A stretch of 64,000 nt of DNA from Perilla frutescens. Taxonomy: Eukaryota; Streptophyta; Magnoliopsida; Lamiales; Lamiaceae. Under the pieces are notes generated by a model, which worked only from the letters and a program-made list of their open reading frames with translations, was not told the origin of the DNA and did no database searches. Shown here piece after piece: positions 49,401-60,211 of this stretch (within the stretch, counting starts at the first letter, position 1; every line of letters begins with the position of its first letter). A program made the translations under genes and the position numbers. The stretch spans positions 6,137,001 to 6,201,000 of the forward strand of contig BRKX01000014.1 in assembly GCA_026008535.1 (NCBI GenBank), in the 5' to 3' direction.

Positions 49401-50108
49401 CAAAGTTTCCTCTTGGAGCTTCTTCAAACCCAATGATCCACCAATCTCAACCTGAATATTCAACTTGTCTACCTGTTGGCTGATGACTGCCATCACAACT
49501 TCGTTGAACACATGCTCCTCCAATGCTCTCTTCATGATTCTTTTGGCCATGGTAGTCTTTCCGAGACCACCCATTCCACATATCCCAATCATTTTCACTT
49601 CCCCATCTCTCAGAGCTGTCATGATGTCTTCTTCAATTTTTTTTCTGGACTCAAATTCATACACAATTCCTATTGGAACTGCGCTCGTTGCTGGTGGAGG
49701 TCCTGGCTGGGATATAACATTGAACTTGCACTGCCCTCGATGATCTTTCATACGATCAATTGTTTTCTTAGCTCTCTTGCTAAGAGAAAAATGAGCTCTA
49801 AGATTCAAACAGCCACTCTCAACATCAGTAGCTTCATTCAGAATTCCATTCATTTCGTTTTTAATGTCATTGGAAGTTGTTAACCAAGACTCAACTTGAG
49901 GGACAATGACTTGTACATTATCTCTTGCTCTATCAATTTGCCCCTGCAGACCTGCTGCTACATCATCTAGTTTTTGGGCTTCTTGTTTGAGAGTGGTGAT
50001 GTTGGTGGTGAAGCAACAAAGATAATTGAATTGGCGTATGATTGGAGCACCAACCCATTTCACTACTTCAATAGTTGGTCCAAGAAATCCAGCCACAATT
50101 TCTGCCAT
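46471..50108 (-). pseudogene. NLR copy B, broken CC-NBS-LRR gene
   Basis: Same exon plan as NLR-A: 50108-47230, 47144-46633 and 46508-46471. The CC and NB-ARC parts are open and all motifs are kept (GMGGLGKTT, LLVLDDVW, GLPIALT, VRMHDIVRD). A one-base loss near 48210, where NLR-A has TTGCAGAGCTTCTCC and B has TTGCATACTTCAAG, shifts the frame and ends the protein after about 651 residues at 48153. The LRR frame continues downstream. Exon 2 has a second shift near 46885 and a Cys-to-stop change (TGC to TGA) at 46823-46825. The splice sites and the acidic 38-bp last exon survive. A truncated CC-NB-ARC product with a short LRR could still be made. Confidence 0.88.
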
Positions 50109-51059
50109 TCCCTACAATTCTTTTCACTGTTTTTTTGTTTCATATGAGAAACAGTTAACAAATATTATATGGCCATTTTTAGTTTGAATTTCAGAATAGT
50201 TTTAGACAATAATTTTTGGCATTAGAATGTTCTCTATAATTACAAATCCTAATTGTGCTTTAGTTTGATTGTAAAATTCAACTAAAACATGAAAAATTGA
50301 AATTGAAGAAAAAAGATAGATTCTTTTTTCATGCTTTGATAATGAAATATGGAGTGAAATATAGGGGAATAAAATTATAATAAATTAATTTTTTTCTAGA
50401 AAAATTAAAATCTATTAAATTATAAAAAACTATAGAATATTATACAAAAACACAAAAGTTGTCAACAATTTGTAAAAAAAAAAATATGAGAAAATTTCAA
50501 AATTATTGACGATAGATAATATAATTTTATGAATTTTTTTAAATGCTCATTAATAATTTACTCATGATTCACAAAATTTTGTAATATATATTTAAAAAAA
50601 ACTACTAATAGGAGAAACATTAAATAAAATATACAAACTCAATCATTAGTGAAATACTTATTAGAAGGATCCTTGATTTTTTCGCAAATGTTAATAAAAC
50701 AAAAATTGTATACTATTCAACAATATTTTTTTTTTGAAATATAATTGTATATCTTGAAGGAATTGTATGTTGTTATTTATAAATAAAATTAAACAAATTC
50801 GTGTATTTTAATTACTAATTATAGACTGTCATAACAAAAATAATTCATGAATTTCAATTTCGTTTATATCTTATTAGTTGTGAATGTCAGCCAAATGAAT
50901 AACAATATTCATTTCATTTTATTTTCATCTTCATTCCATTGCTAAGGCTCATTTCATTAATCTCACTTGATTCCATTATATTCCAACGTAGGATCGTCCC
51001 CTTATGCATTTGTACCACATTTATTTTTTGTCCATATTTTAATTTATGCCACTTATTAA
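50109..51059. other. Upstream region of NLR-B
   Basis: About 50 bp next to the ATG match NLR-A; beyond that the sequence is unrelated and AT-rich. The short frame at 50939-51163 has no family support. Confidence 0.5.
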
Positions 51060-52010
51060 AAGCTCTTGTTTCTCTTCATATTTTTTCTCCCAAATTGCAA
51101 TGTACAAGTTCGTGTTGTATTTGCAGGACATTAAATTTTCGGTGTAAACTTTACTTTCGGTAGCATATTGTGCTGAATGTTAGTCCAATATTGATGATTG
51201 AACTCAACATTTCACTCTGATTTTTGCACGTATTCTCTACATTCTATATATTTGCTAAATGTAATTTTATTTGCATGGTTAAGTTTAACTTCTAAAATAA
51301 GAGTGTTATAATTGTGTTGTGTATAGCTTGTGCTAGAAGACTGCTACAGTAAATTCTACTATACATATTTTGTTGTATGGAAGAAGCTAATGTAATCCAT
51401 CTAGGGATGGTAATTCGGGCCGCTTGGTCGGGTCAACGGAAAAAATCAGGCCCATAGCCGCTCGGCCCCAAAACAATTCGGGTCTATATTTTAGAGGTCG
51501 GGCCCTCCTCGGGTCTAGTGTATTTTTTCGAGTTTCAGGGCCAAGTGAAATTACCACCTCTAAATCCATCACAAATCTGAAAATCAATTCAACAACTATT
51601 TCTGCTTTCTCTAAAACAATCTCTCCACCTTTTCCTTTCCAAAAATCAGCTCCAAAATAGAAAATTTACAGCACCATATTGACAACAAATTAAATCACAG
51701 ACAATTCAAATCCACCGTTGTTTGGTACAAATTAAATAAATATGAGGACGATCCTACAGGAAGTTGTAGTATTTAAAATAAACAAGCAATACAGAGATTT
51801 AAGACAAATGAATTAAATAATTAATCAATGTTTATATTTTTTTATGAAAATCTAGATATTATCTAAGTAGGTACCTCTATTGAAACGGTTGCTTAGAAGG
51901 AGAGCTGCCTTATCTCAGATGGTCTTCGTCTCTGCAGTTTTCATGCTTTATTTTTTTAGGAAAGTGAAGTTCGCGGCTTACAAACACATATTGGGAAAAA
52001 TTAAATATCT
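51060..52010. repeat. Spacer S, copy 2
   Basis: Homologous to 35155-36000 (CATATTTTGTTGTATGGAAG, ATCCATCACAAATCTGAAAA, AAACGGTTGCTTAGAAGGAG). It is interrupted at about 51403-51562 by a short G+C-rich repeat beginning AGGGATGGTAATTCGGGCC. Confidence 0.75.
51403..51562. repeat. G+C-rich dispersed repeat (GGGATGG-AATTCGGGCC type)
   Basis: Rich in GGGTC and GGCCC, absent from the corresponding place in spacer copy 1 and so a recent insertion. It is related in style to 59330-59605. This kind of sequence is common in dispersed plant transposons. The superfamily is not determined. Confidence 0.5.
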
Positions 52011-52069
52011 ACAAGTTGAAGAATTATTGATTCCAATATCAAATATAAAAATATAGAGGTGGACTTGCG

Positions 52070-52620
52070 TGCAACAACGGTTATTTCCGCCTATTTCAGG
52101 CGACCACGTGGCCCCACGCGGGCGTGCCACGTGGCACATGGTACTTTTTATTGTAATTGAAATGATAATAGTATTAATCTCAGGTTGATACCTTTCTTTA
52201 TCGTATTTGATACTTTTCTGCTTACCACATGGTACTTTTTATTTTACCGAACTCGTGTTTTGCTTTCCTTTGTAAATTCTTGGAATGATGATTGTTTTAG
52301 ATTAATCTCAACACATACAATATAAAAACTGAAAAAAAAATCAGAATTTGAACTAAATAAACTTATATAAAATAACTAGCAGACCCCTTACTTTTTAATG
52401 ATACAGATGATACTTTTCGAATGTTTTGTGATACTTTTTAATAGGAAGATCGGTACTCACTTTGGACAGATTTTTTTTTTTATGGGTTGACCCAGTCAAA
52501 GTGGGTTGACCCGTGTTGACCGGGTCAAAGCGCGGGTTGACCCGCGTTGAATGGATCAAAAGCGGGTTTGACTGACCCGTCTCCTATAGTGTTATTTGCA
52601 CCATGATGCATGCAAGTGTT
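52070..52620. repeat. Transposon fragment A(+), partner of an inverted copy near 55.7 kb
   Basis: The part at about 52320-52460 (AACTAGCAGACCCCTTACTT, GATGATACTTTTCGAATG) is repeated in inverted orientation at about 55690-55830 (AAGTAAGGAGTTTACTAGTT, AAAAGTATCACTTG). The neighbouring 52080-52135 is G+C-rich (CACGTGGCCCCACGCGGGCG), and 52485-52580 repeats GGGTTGACCCG. No coding signal. Confidence 0.55.
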
Positions 52621-52760
52621 TGCCAAAAATATATACTGGTTCGATGATTTTGAGGCAACGAAAGTGGTGGGGCATAATTTATTTAAAGGTGAACAATTAT
52701 TGAAAGAGACACGTAGTTCAGACCATCAGGCGGATCTTTTACGTTAGATAGATTTTTATT
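52621..52760 (+). repeat. Gluconokinase-upstream homology, unit C
   Basis: Resembles 36020-36115 (TACTGGT..GA, AAGGTGGTGGGACACA / AAAGTGGTGGGGCATA, TTATTTAAA). It marks the left edge of the unit C kinase relic. Confidence 0.5.
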
Positions 52761-53139
52761 TGATCCAGGTAGGGGTCTTTTTTTTTAGTGGTTCTCCTTC
52801 CTCTCTCCATCTCCTTTTTATTTTTTTAGGTTTTTTTTTTCACTTTTTAATTTTTCATTTTATTAAAAATATAAATTTATTTTTTTTGAAATAATTCAAT
52901 TTTTTGAAATAAATATATACTCTAAAATGAAATTAATGATCCTAAAATTGAATTGAATTAATTTAATTTTTGTATCCAGCATCTCGCTCAATTCATTTGT
53001 CCGAGGCTAATGCGCAGGCTCAGTATAAAATGAAGATTTAAAAAAAAAGATAAATCATAATAAATTGAAAATAAAAAAATTACTTTTTTTTTTAAAGATT
53101 TGGTGCAGGAAATATAACAGAGAATCACGTAGGGGATGT

Positions 53140-53715
53140 AATGTGGTTTGGGAGTTGCTGCAGAGCTGAAATTAATCGATGCCATCCATGAACTAATTGA
53201 GAGATTTCATTGTTTTATGTCAAATTAGTAGGTTTTTTTTTTTTTTTTTTTTATCCAATGTCAAATTAGTAGTTTGTTTGTTTTTCATCTCTACTTACAA
53301 TTCGAGTATCAAGGCTAGCTATTTTTTCGGCAATTCTCTAGCTAATGGGTTAATTATGTCCTCATTTTCTTCATAATTTATGTTTGGGATCTTGCAATGG
53401 TTTGATAATTTCTTCCTTAACTCAAAACTTTATTTGTGAGCCCCCTGTAAATATAATGATGTTTGATCAATATTATGTTTTTGCTAAACTCTTGCAATCT
53501 CAACTCGATTTGCTACACATCGATATGAATCAGAAGTAATTTCCTTCCCTTGATCCTCAACAAACATTGAAAATGGTGCAAGCTTTGGTTATGCCATAGC
53601 TTCTTCTCTCTCAGTCGAACTTATCTCATAGTAGAAGAAACTAATTATGAGGGAGAAGAGGGGTATAGTGTGAAATGAACAAATTCCATGGTTCAAATAG
53701 AAATGAATGCCTAGA
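53140..53715 (+). pseudogene. Gluconokinase relic, unit C: upstream piece and displaced 3' end
   Basis: 53145-53310 matches the GntK upstream region (GGGAGTTGCTGCAGAGCTGA, GATTTCATTGTTTTATGTC). 53485-53715 matches the end of exon 4 and the 3' UTR (CTCTTGCAATCTCAACTCGA, GATCCTCAACAAACATTGAA, GAACAAATTCCAT), with losses and frame changes. The 3' end thus lies ahead of the 5' exons found at 55.1-56.4 kb, so the copy is rearranged. A poly-T tract is at about 53228-53251. Confidence 0.8.
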
Positions 53716-53734
53716 GAGATATTGAAAGCAAATA

Positions 53735-54005
53735 TGTAACAGCGTGCGTGGGCGTCACGCGCCCATCTATTTTTTTTCTGGCGATTTTTTTATTTTTTTT
53801 CGATTTTCTTTGTTTTTTTTTCAATTTTTCCCAACAAAATTTATACAATAAAATAAAATTAGTGAACCCTAAAATTAAATCGAATTGATATAATTTGTTT
53901 GAAATAAATATACATTTATATCCTAAAATGAAATTAATAAATCCTAAAAAAACACAAAATAAAACCCAAAAAACACCTTCAAAAAGCCCTAAAAAACACA
54001 AAATA
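53735..54005. repeat. Transposon fragment B(+), inverted partner at 56030-56275
   Basis: Begins near CAGCGTGCGTGGGCGTCACG, then T-rich DNA and AACAAAATTTATACA, ACCCTAAAATTAAAT and AAATAAATATACATTTATA. The same order occurs inverted at about 56030-56275. A similar but shorter piece lies at about 52840-53000. The minus frame at 53711-54001 is low complexity. Confidence 0.65.
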
Positions 54006-54059
54006 AAATCATAAACCGCCCCCCCCCCCCCACCCCGCCCCGCCCCAAAAAAAAAACCC

Positions 54060-54473
54060 CCTAAAAAATTGTAGGATTATTATAACTCGCAGGGTAATAA
54101 TTGTGAACCTGCATAAAAACATAATAAGGATAAATAATAATATGCGTCACATTGGATTCCCCACCTTAACTCGAACTCTGACTTGAAAAAATAGTACGGG
54201 TTAGTTAGTCCATGGGCCGTCTAATAATATAAATAATTAATTAATAATAAATACTAAATAATTAAAATAATTAAGAATAATAGAATAATAATAAAAGAAA
54301 ATGCATGATTCAAGCCCAACCCTTCTACACCCGGCCCAAAACTTGACCAACCCACTTGGTATAAAACTAAACTAACTTAACATGGCCCATTAAGAATTTC
54401 CACCAACTCACCCTTTATCTCCAAGCTCCCAGCCACTCACAACCAGAAAACAAAGGAAATGAGACCACCTGTT
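54060..54473 (-). mobile_element. Fragment related to the 11520-13264 solo LTR
   Basis: Shared landmarks in the same orientation: CATAATAAGGATAAAT, GCGTCACATTGGATTCCCCACCTTAACTC-type text (versus ACGTTGGACTCCCCACCTTTACTTG) and runs of AATAATAATA. A C-rich tract precedes it at 54018-54048. No complete ends were found. Confidence 0.5.
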
Positions 54474-54630
54474 ACAAATTTTGTTGTAACTATTCAATAT
54501 TTTTTTAAAAGAATTATTATTTTTAATTTTAATTTATTATGATTTATTTTAACAAATTCTGTTGTAACTATTCAATATTTTTTTAAAAGAATTATTATTT
54601 TTAATTTTAATTTATTATGATTTATTTTAA
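54474..54630. repeat. 78-bp tandem duplication
   Basis: Two almost identical adjacent copies starting ACAAATT.TGTTGTAACTAT at 54474 and 54552, running through AATTTATTATGATTTATTTT. Confidence 0.95.
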
Positions 54631-55060
54631 TTGTGTCTATATAGTAAGGAATACATATGAGATATATTTTTCTCACAAGATTTTCTGTTGCGCTCACTGT
54701 GTTACACTCTGTATTGCATTTTCAAGTTACGAGTTTATTTTGTATTTTTTATTCTGATTTTATTGATTTAGTTTAATTTTATGATTGTTTATTAGGTTCA
54801 CCCCCACCCAATCAAGGGTTATAGTTTTTTTTTAATATTTAATTTTTAATTTTCAATTAATAATGTATTATCATGGTTGATTATTTCAAAATTAAATTTT
54901 ATATTTTTTTAATTTATTTTTGTGTTCATAAATGTTGATGTGATTATTTATGTTAGAATTAATTTTTATTTTATAAAAAATATTATTAAAATCATAAATT
55001 TTATAGTGAAACATGAGGGTGTGCAACAGAAAATTCAGACTGTATTTTTCTTCACTTGCC
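54631..55060. other. AT-rich intergenic DNA in unit C
   Basis: No feature recognised. The 115-codon minus frame at 54892-55239 is Asn/Ile/Lys-rich and overlaps the gluconokinase 5' relic; its N-terminal residues come from that relic's other strand, so it is not a gene. Confidence 0.5.
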
Positions 55061-55600
55061 TTTTCCTTGATCACCATAAATAACTGATTCAAGATAATTA
55101 TGTATTTTATCTTTGCAGAAAATGTTTTATCATCGTCATAATCATTGTCATATCGCAAACATCTTACATTCTCAACTTCCTTGACTTGCAGGGTTGCCTC
55201 CGATACTTTTGGAACGCGTCCCAGTGGCCTTTGAGACATATTTGTACCATTGTGAGTTGATCATTCACAAACAAAGGGGCGAAACCAGAAATTTTTCATG
55301 AGAAGTCAAATTGTTCTTTCAATAATATTTCTATATATAATTTTTATTTTTAGTTTATAATTAATTTTACATGTTTTTTTTTCTTTTGGCTTAGGAGGGG
55401 CTAAGCACCCACTAGCTCCCCCTAGTTCCACCATTGCAGACAAATGACATCCAGTAAAGGTTGCATCCATTTCTAGTCTTTTTTATGCATGTTTCTATCT
55501 TGCATGTTATATTAGAATCAAAATGAGTCGACATGTAAGCTTTTTCGATTTTCTAATGTCTTGTTTCTTCATTGATACATATATGCAACCACGCAAACAC
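55060..55600 (+). pseudogene. Gluconokinase relic, unit C: 5' UTR and exon 1
   Basis: 55065-55260 matches 26050-26260 (CTCAACTTCCTTGACTTGCA, TTTGAGACATATTTG). A roughly 170-bp insertion (55265-55435) separates it from 55437-55590, which matches exon 1 and intron 1 (GACAAATGACATCCAGTAAA, where the intact gene has ATGGCA). Confidence 0.85.
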
Positions 55601-56020
55601 TTGAATGTATAAGGTGTATATAATTCTGATTTCAAACGGATAAACCAAATTCGCTGGTCAATCCGCAAAAAAAAAAAAAAAAAAATCCCAACAAAATCCG
55701 TATCAGCAAAAATACTAAAAAATATCACTCAAAATTTGAAAAGTATCACTTGTATCTTTAAAAAGTAAGGAGTTTACTAGTTATGTTATACTAATGTATT
55801 TAGTTCAAATTGTGATTTTTTCCATTCCAATTAATGTTTAAAGTTTAGGAGTTTGAGATTTTTTAGGATTTTTTAGATTCTTTAGGAGTTAATTTTGTGT
55901 TTTTTATGATTTTTTTTATAAGTTTTATAATCTCAATTATGAACTATATTTAAGTTGGAAAAATAATTTTCGAGCGCAATGCACGAGCCCACTCATTAGC
56001 ATCAGGCGAGTGCATTGCGC
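55600..56020. repeat. Transposon fragment A(-)
   Basis: An inverted copy of the 52320-52460 segment is recognisable around 55690-55830. A small palindrome pair GCGCAATGCAC ... GTGCATTGCGC lies at about 55975-56022. Confidence 0.5.
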
Positions 56021-56029
56021 AAGTCACTG

Positions 56030-56275
56030 AATTTAAAAAAAAAATCAAATTAATTTACTTTTATTTTAGGGTTTATTAATTCTATTTTAGGGGATAAATT
56101 TATATTTATTTTAAATAAATTAAATCAATTCACTTTAATTTCAATGTATAAATTTTTTGGGACAAAACATAAAGAAAAAACAGAAAATCATAAAAAATCG
56201 AAAAAAAAAATCAGAAAATCAACAAAAAAAAAAAAAACTGACAGGCGAGCACCACGCACCCATCGCATGCTGCCG
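56030..56275. repeat. Transposon fragment B(-)
   Basis: An inverted counterpart of 53735-54005: AGGGTTTATTAATTCTATTTTAG, AATTTATATTTATTT, ATGTATAAATTTTTTGGGAC and a G+C-richer end with ACCACGCACCCATCGCATGC. Confidence 0.65.
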
Positions 56276-56304
56276 GAAATAAGAAGTGGTGCAGGTAAGT
56301 GCAG

Positions 56305-56385
56305 CTCATGCAACCAATATTCAACACGGATAGCTATAGTGGTTAATGGGAGCCAGTGGTGCTGGAAAATCGTGAGTCACCATGA
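56305..56385 (+). pseudogene. Gluconokinase relic, unit C: exon 2 (P-loop exon)
   Basis: GGATAGCTATAGTGGTTAATGGGAG... matches exon 2 of the intact gene but has one extra A in GTTAATGGG (intact GTTATGGG), which shifts the frame ahead of the P-loop codons. The 5' splice site GTGAGTCA is kept. Confidence 0.85.
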
Positions 56386-56640
56386 AATGGGAATTATAGT
56401 GAAAAGTGAAAACCAAAACAAGAATTTGAAGGTTGTTAAAGATCATATATACTTGTACAGTAAGCATACCAATATTTAATAAGAGAGAAGAAAATAATAA
56501 AAATAATTAAAAGGGCTCATACATTGTAGTAGTACTGGTACTACTAGTACATGTACAGATCCTTGTTAACCGATAATTTGAAGATGATTACTACTACAGA
56601 ATTGAAAAAATCTTTATAATTCGAAGGTGATTAATTAATT
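56386..56640. other. Intergenic DNA
   Basis: AT-rich; no feature supported beyond short palindromic ACTAGTAC/GTACTGGT-like words near 56530-56550. Confidence 0.4.
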
Positions 56641-56649
56641 ACTAATTAC

Positions 56650-56985
56650 TACCACACAAGTGAAAATATATCATATAAATATGCTTCGGATGGCAACTCC
56701 ACATCACCACCCAATGCCTGAAATCCATTCCGGGGTTATCCAATGCCAATTCTGTGTATCTCCAGTCGCCAAGTGTTGAGACCATCTTACTCAAGGGGTC
56801 GTCGGGGTCGGATAGATGACAGATTCGAACATCTCTGACTCAGGGGTCGCCACCGGAGTGCTCGCCGCCATGAAACAGGATAACGGCTGCCAGGCGCCTG
56901 AACGCCGATCATGCCGGTGGCGGAGATGAATGAGACTGAGTGCGCGTGCGCCGCCATAAATCAGATCTCCAGAATTCATTCTATC
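56650..56985 (-). other. Possible minus-strand gene fragment, family not recognised
   Basis: A G+C-rich block. The minus strand has an ATG at 56979 with 62 codons, and a second frame further on contains protein-like text (DPDDPLSKMVSTLGDWRY, ELALDNPGMDFRHW). The two frames do not join without a shift or intron, so this looks like a broken or incomplete gene. I cannot name the product. Confidence 0.3.
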
Positions 56986-57293
56986 TTTTAGGGTTTGGTT
57001 TGGCTTATAAACCGGAATGTACTAGCTTTTTCCGTTTCTTTTTTTTTTTTTTTTAATATAAAACAGAAAGAAACAATAATATATACAATAATAATAATCT
57101 ATATATATATATATATATTTGTTCGTATTTTATAAGTTGATTATTGAGTGTTTTTTGTTTTTTTGTTTTTTTGGGAAAGACTAGATTATAGAGTTGCTAT
57201 CGGTCCAGTTCGCATCCAAGAAAGAACCCTAATTATATAGATAAATATAATATAGATAGGTAAGTGTTGCGTTGGTTGTGAGCGGCTATCGAA

Positions 57294-58017
57294 ATGGAAA
57301 TCTTGTCAAACAATCTGCAAGTTAAGGTTGATTTGAGGTATTTTAGTAGAAAATGGAGTCCCTCCAAACGCCACACTAAAAATTTTGCAGGTTAATTTGT
57401 GTAGAAATTGGAGTCCCAAACTCAAAATGAAAACCCCCAACCCCGAGTTTCTGGTGAGGCGTTTGTTTAGCGAGAGCAAGAATATTAATAGCAGTGATGA
57501 TGAGGCCACTTATCTTTGTGTTCTTTCAGAAAAACCCCAGAACTTCCACTTACCCTTCGTTTCTGAAATTCCGGAGCTTGTCCATCGATACGACGTTGGT
57601 GGCAGCTGCGGTGGATGGATATGTTTGTGTTTCTCTGATTATTATCACACCCAAAACATTCTTCTTTGGAATCCATCAACCAACGAGTACCATTTCCTTC
57701 TTCCTTCGGATGTGCCACGCCCCTCTTGCTGCTCCTATCCCATGTTAGATAACTGTACCTACGAGATGGCTTATTACTTTTGCCATGGTTTTGGATTCAA
57801 TTCCAAATCTGGAGATTTGAATGTCATCAGATTTGTTCACCATCTTTTTGAAGGTAAGGTAGAGGAAATGGTTAGCTCCTATTGCGGCTGTGAGTGCCAA
57901 GTGGAGTTGTATTCTCGTGGAGCCAATTGCTGGAAGGAATTGCCGTATCCCGATCTGTATCCCGACAATTATGCAGCTTGTTCCTTTCCCATAGCCATAT
58001 GTAATAATGTAAATTAA
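57294..58017 (+). pseudogene. Truncated F-box-associated (FBA-type) protein gene
   Basis: The main open frame ends with TAA at 58015-58017; the safest internal start is the ATG at 57427. The protein carries F-box-associated features: GSCGGWICLC, ILLWNPSTNEYHFLLPS, GFGFNSKSGDLNVIR and VELYSRGANCWKELP. Proteins of this family (about 350-400 residues) are substrate receptors of SCF ubiquitin ligases. Here the repeat region stops early (FPIAICNN) and the N-terminal F-box is reduced to MEILSNNLQVK at 57294, followed by an imperfect about 64-bp duplication. A 64-bp intron (57327-57390, GT-AG, phase 0) would join both parts but is short for a plant intron. It is probably a gene remnant. Confidence 0.7.
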
Positions 58018-58560
58018 CTTCTCCGTCGTATGTAATTTTAGCTACAAATCTTATTACGATCAAACTTAATTTAATTTTGTGATTAACATTAACTTGATTG
58101 TGTCAATTGTAATCCCAGCGAGTCATGCAAGCACAGGTTGGTTGTAAAAAGATCAAATTTCAAATGTCAGTGACAACACTAGCTACCACTACTTCTTTAC
58201 TATATTTTATAAGAACTACTAGTAGAGCTGTCAAACAAGTCAAGTCCGCCGGTAGCCCAGCAAGCAATCGCTCCTCACCGACCAACTGACAACATCCCCA
58301 TCACCTCACAGCAGTGCAGAAAATAGCCGACCAACTCCCAGAATTTAATTTAAAGTTGGAACTTCTTCGATGATATTTTGATTGTTAGACGATTGTGTTC
58401 TGTGTTTCAATTCGAATATGGTTTTTTGTTTGAATGCAGATTTGATATTCGATTTATCGATCGTTTGAGTGAGGTGTGAGGGCATTTTAATATAAAACAG
58501 GAAGAAATTAATAATTAAACAATGATAATAACCTATCAGTGTGTGTGTATATATATTACA
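58018..58560. other. Intergenic DNA after the F-box fragment
   Basis: No supported feature. A minus frame at 58345-58590 is low-complexity. Confidence 0.45.
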
Positions 58561-58564
58561 AATT

Positions 58565-59075
58565 ATGAGAATCACCCCTCTTGAAAACAAGTCAAAAAAT
58601 CATCAAAATGTCCCGGCTCGCGAAGCCATTAACAAAATTCTTCCATTTGATTACGTCGCATCTTACTCTCATAATTCTCATCTTCGTTATCTTCAGCGGA
58701 TAGCTAGTTCATTGAGATCAAGATGCAAATCAGTTGTATAACCAACTGGATCCTCATCATTATCATTTGATACTTATGCTGTTTGGATTTCTTGGATAAT
58801 TTTTTCTATCACATATACAGTGGGCCTATCATGCTCCTACACCAATCGAAATAAATTAATATCACTTTTTAAGAGGCCCTTCATATCCTCCCATTGGCTG
58901 CCCTATTCAAATAATTCAATGTGTATCCAATTTCGGTTGGAGATGTTTCCATAACCTCGTAAATCTTGTTTATCAAGTTATCACGAGAAAATTGATCCAA
59001 TGGAAACATCACAAGTTGATCGTGTCCATCTACATAATCATTTCTCTCTCATCTATCATTGTGTCTGCAAATCAA
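58565..59075 (-). other. Possible degraded minus-strand gene
   Basis: Minus-strand frames contain protein-like stretches (FPLDQFSRDNLINKIYEV near 59010-58960, RPTVYVIEKIIQEIQ near 58830-58785) separated by stops. The second resembles the end of a protein kinase domain (RPTM..V...I), but this is too weak to call. Confidence 0.2.
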
Positions 59076-59329
59076 AATTAGAGAGTAATCAGAAAATTAT
59101 CGGATAATCGGGTTTATATTAACACGAATATAAGTTATCGGGTCAATATACAACCAGTCGAGTCTATATTGACCCAGTCGGATCAATATTGACCTGAAAA
59201 CATATTATCAGGTTCAAATATAGACCCGAAAACCTTGGGAAGCATATTATTGACTGGGTCATCCTTATTTTTACTGTTTTGTTAATTTATCAAAGTTTAT
59301 GTAGCATATGCTTATATAAACCTATTAAT

Positions 59330-59610
59330 TTAAGGTTGGCGGGTGGCCCGACCCGGCCCATCGAGCCAAGTGAAAAATTTGGACCTAATCCGGCCCGACC
59401 CGAATCTCGTGGGTCTAAATATCTGAGGCCCAACCCGACCCAAAAAAGGGGCCGGGCTGGGCGGCCCGCGGGCCATAGTGTATTTTTTTCTGCTTTTGGG
59501 CTATACGGCCTGGCTCATTCAGGCCACTCATTTTTTCGGGCTGAATTTTTTCAGCTCAGCCCGAAATGCAGGCCGGGCCGGATCTATTTTGCCACCCCTA
59601 CCTATTATCG
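59330..59610. repeat. G+C-rich dispersed repeat (GGGCCGGGC type)
   Basis: Rich in GGCCCG and CCCGACCC words, in the style of 51403-51562. The frame at 59279-59614 reflects this composition only. Upstream (59100-59270) are repeats of the type GGGTC.ATATTGACC. Confidence 0.5.
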
Positions 59611-59859
59611 TTAAATTCAAACAATTTGAATGGTAAAATGCACAAAAAAAGAAACATACATTAAAAAGAATGATTTTATTACCCCTTTTCTTTATAAAAA
59701 TGTTAAATTCATGGGTCTCATTAATTCAAAAATGAGATGAAGACCCACTTTGACTTTTGTAAGGGTAATGAAGACTTTTACTACATTCTTTAATTAGAAT
59801 AGGTGAAATAATAAACTTTGGTTAGAAAAGATTTTTTCTATTTGCTTTTGGTTATTTAA

Positions 59860-60174
59860 ATTTCTTCCTCAATATAAAAAGATCGATCCTACAACTAGTA
59901 ATATTTCAATTTTCAAATAAACAAACACTACATAGATTTATATCTCAAATGAAAATAATTAATGAATGTTGATACGTTTTTATGTAAACAACAGCTTTAC
60001 TGATATATACATCCTCTGCATACGTACCTTAATTAAAACGGTTGCTTAGAAGGCTGATCTCAAATGAAATTCTCTTTTTTTTTTGGAGGAAGATCTCAAA
60101 TGGAATTCAACTAGCAAGCTTACACACAATTAAGGTCTTCTCCTCTAGCTGCAGTTTTCTTGCTTCATTTTTGG

Positions 60175-60175
<1 letters not shown>
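59860..60175. repeat. Spacer S, copy 3 (partial)
   Basis: Matches parts of 35700-35930 and 51730-51955: GATCCTAC..., AATAAACAAACA.TACA.AGATTTA, AAACGGTTGCTTAGAAGG and TGCAGTTTTC.TGCTT. Confidence 0.7.

Positions 60176-60179
<4 letters not shown>

Positions 60180-60209
<30 letters not shown>
60180..60209. repeat. (CT)n microsatellite
   Basis: An uninterrupted CT repeat of about 14 units. Confidence 0.95.

Positions 60210-60211
<2 letters not shown>

Noticed and set aside
54892..55239. 115-codon minus-strand frame starting MSQRPLGRVPKVSEA
   Set aside because: Its start is the complement of the duplicated gluconokinase 5' UTR and the rest is AT-driven low complexity.
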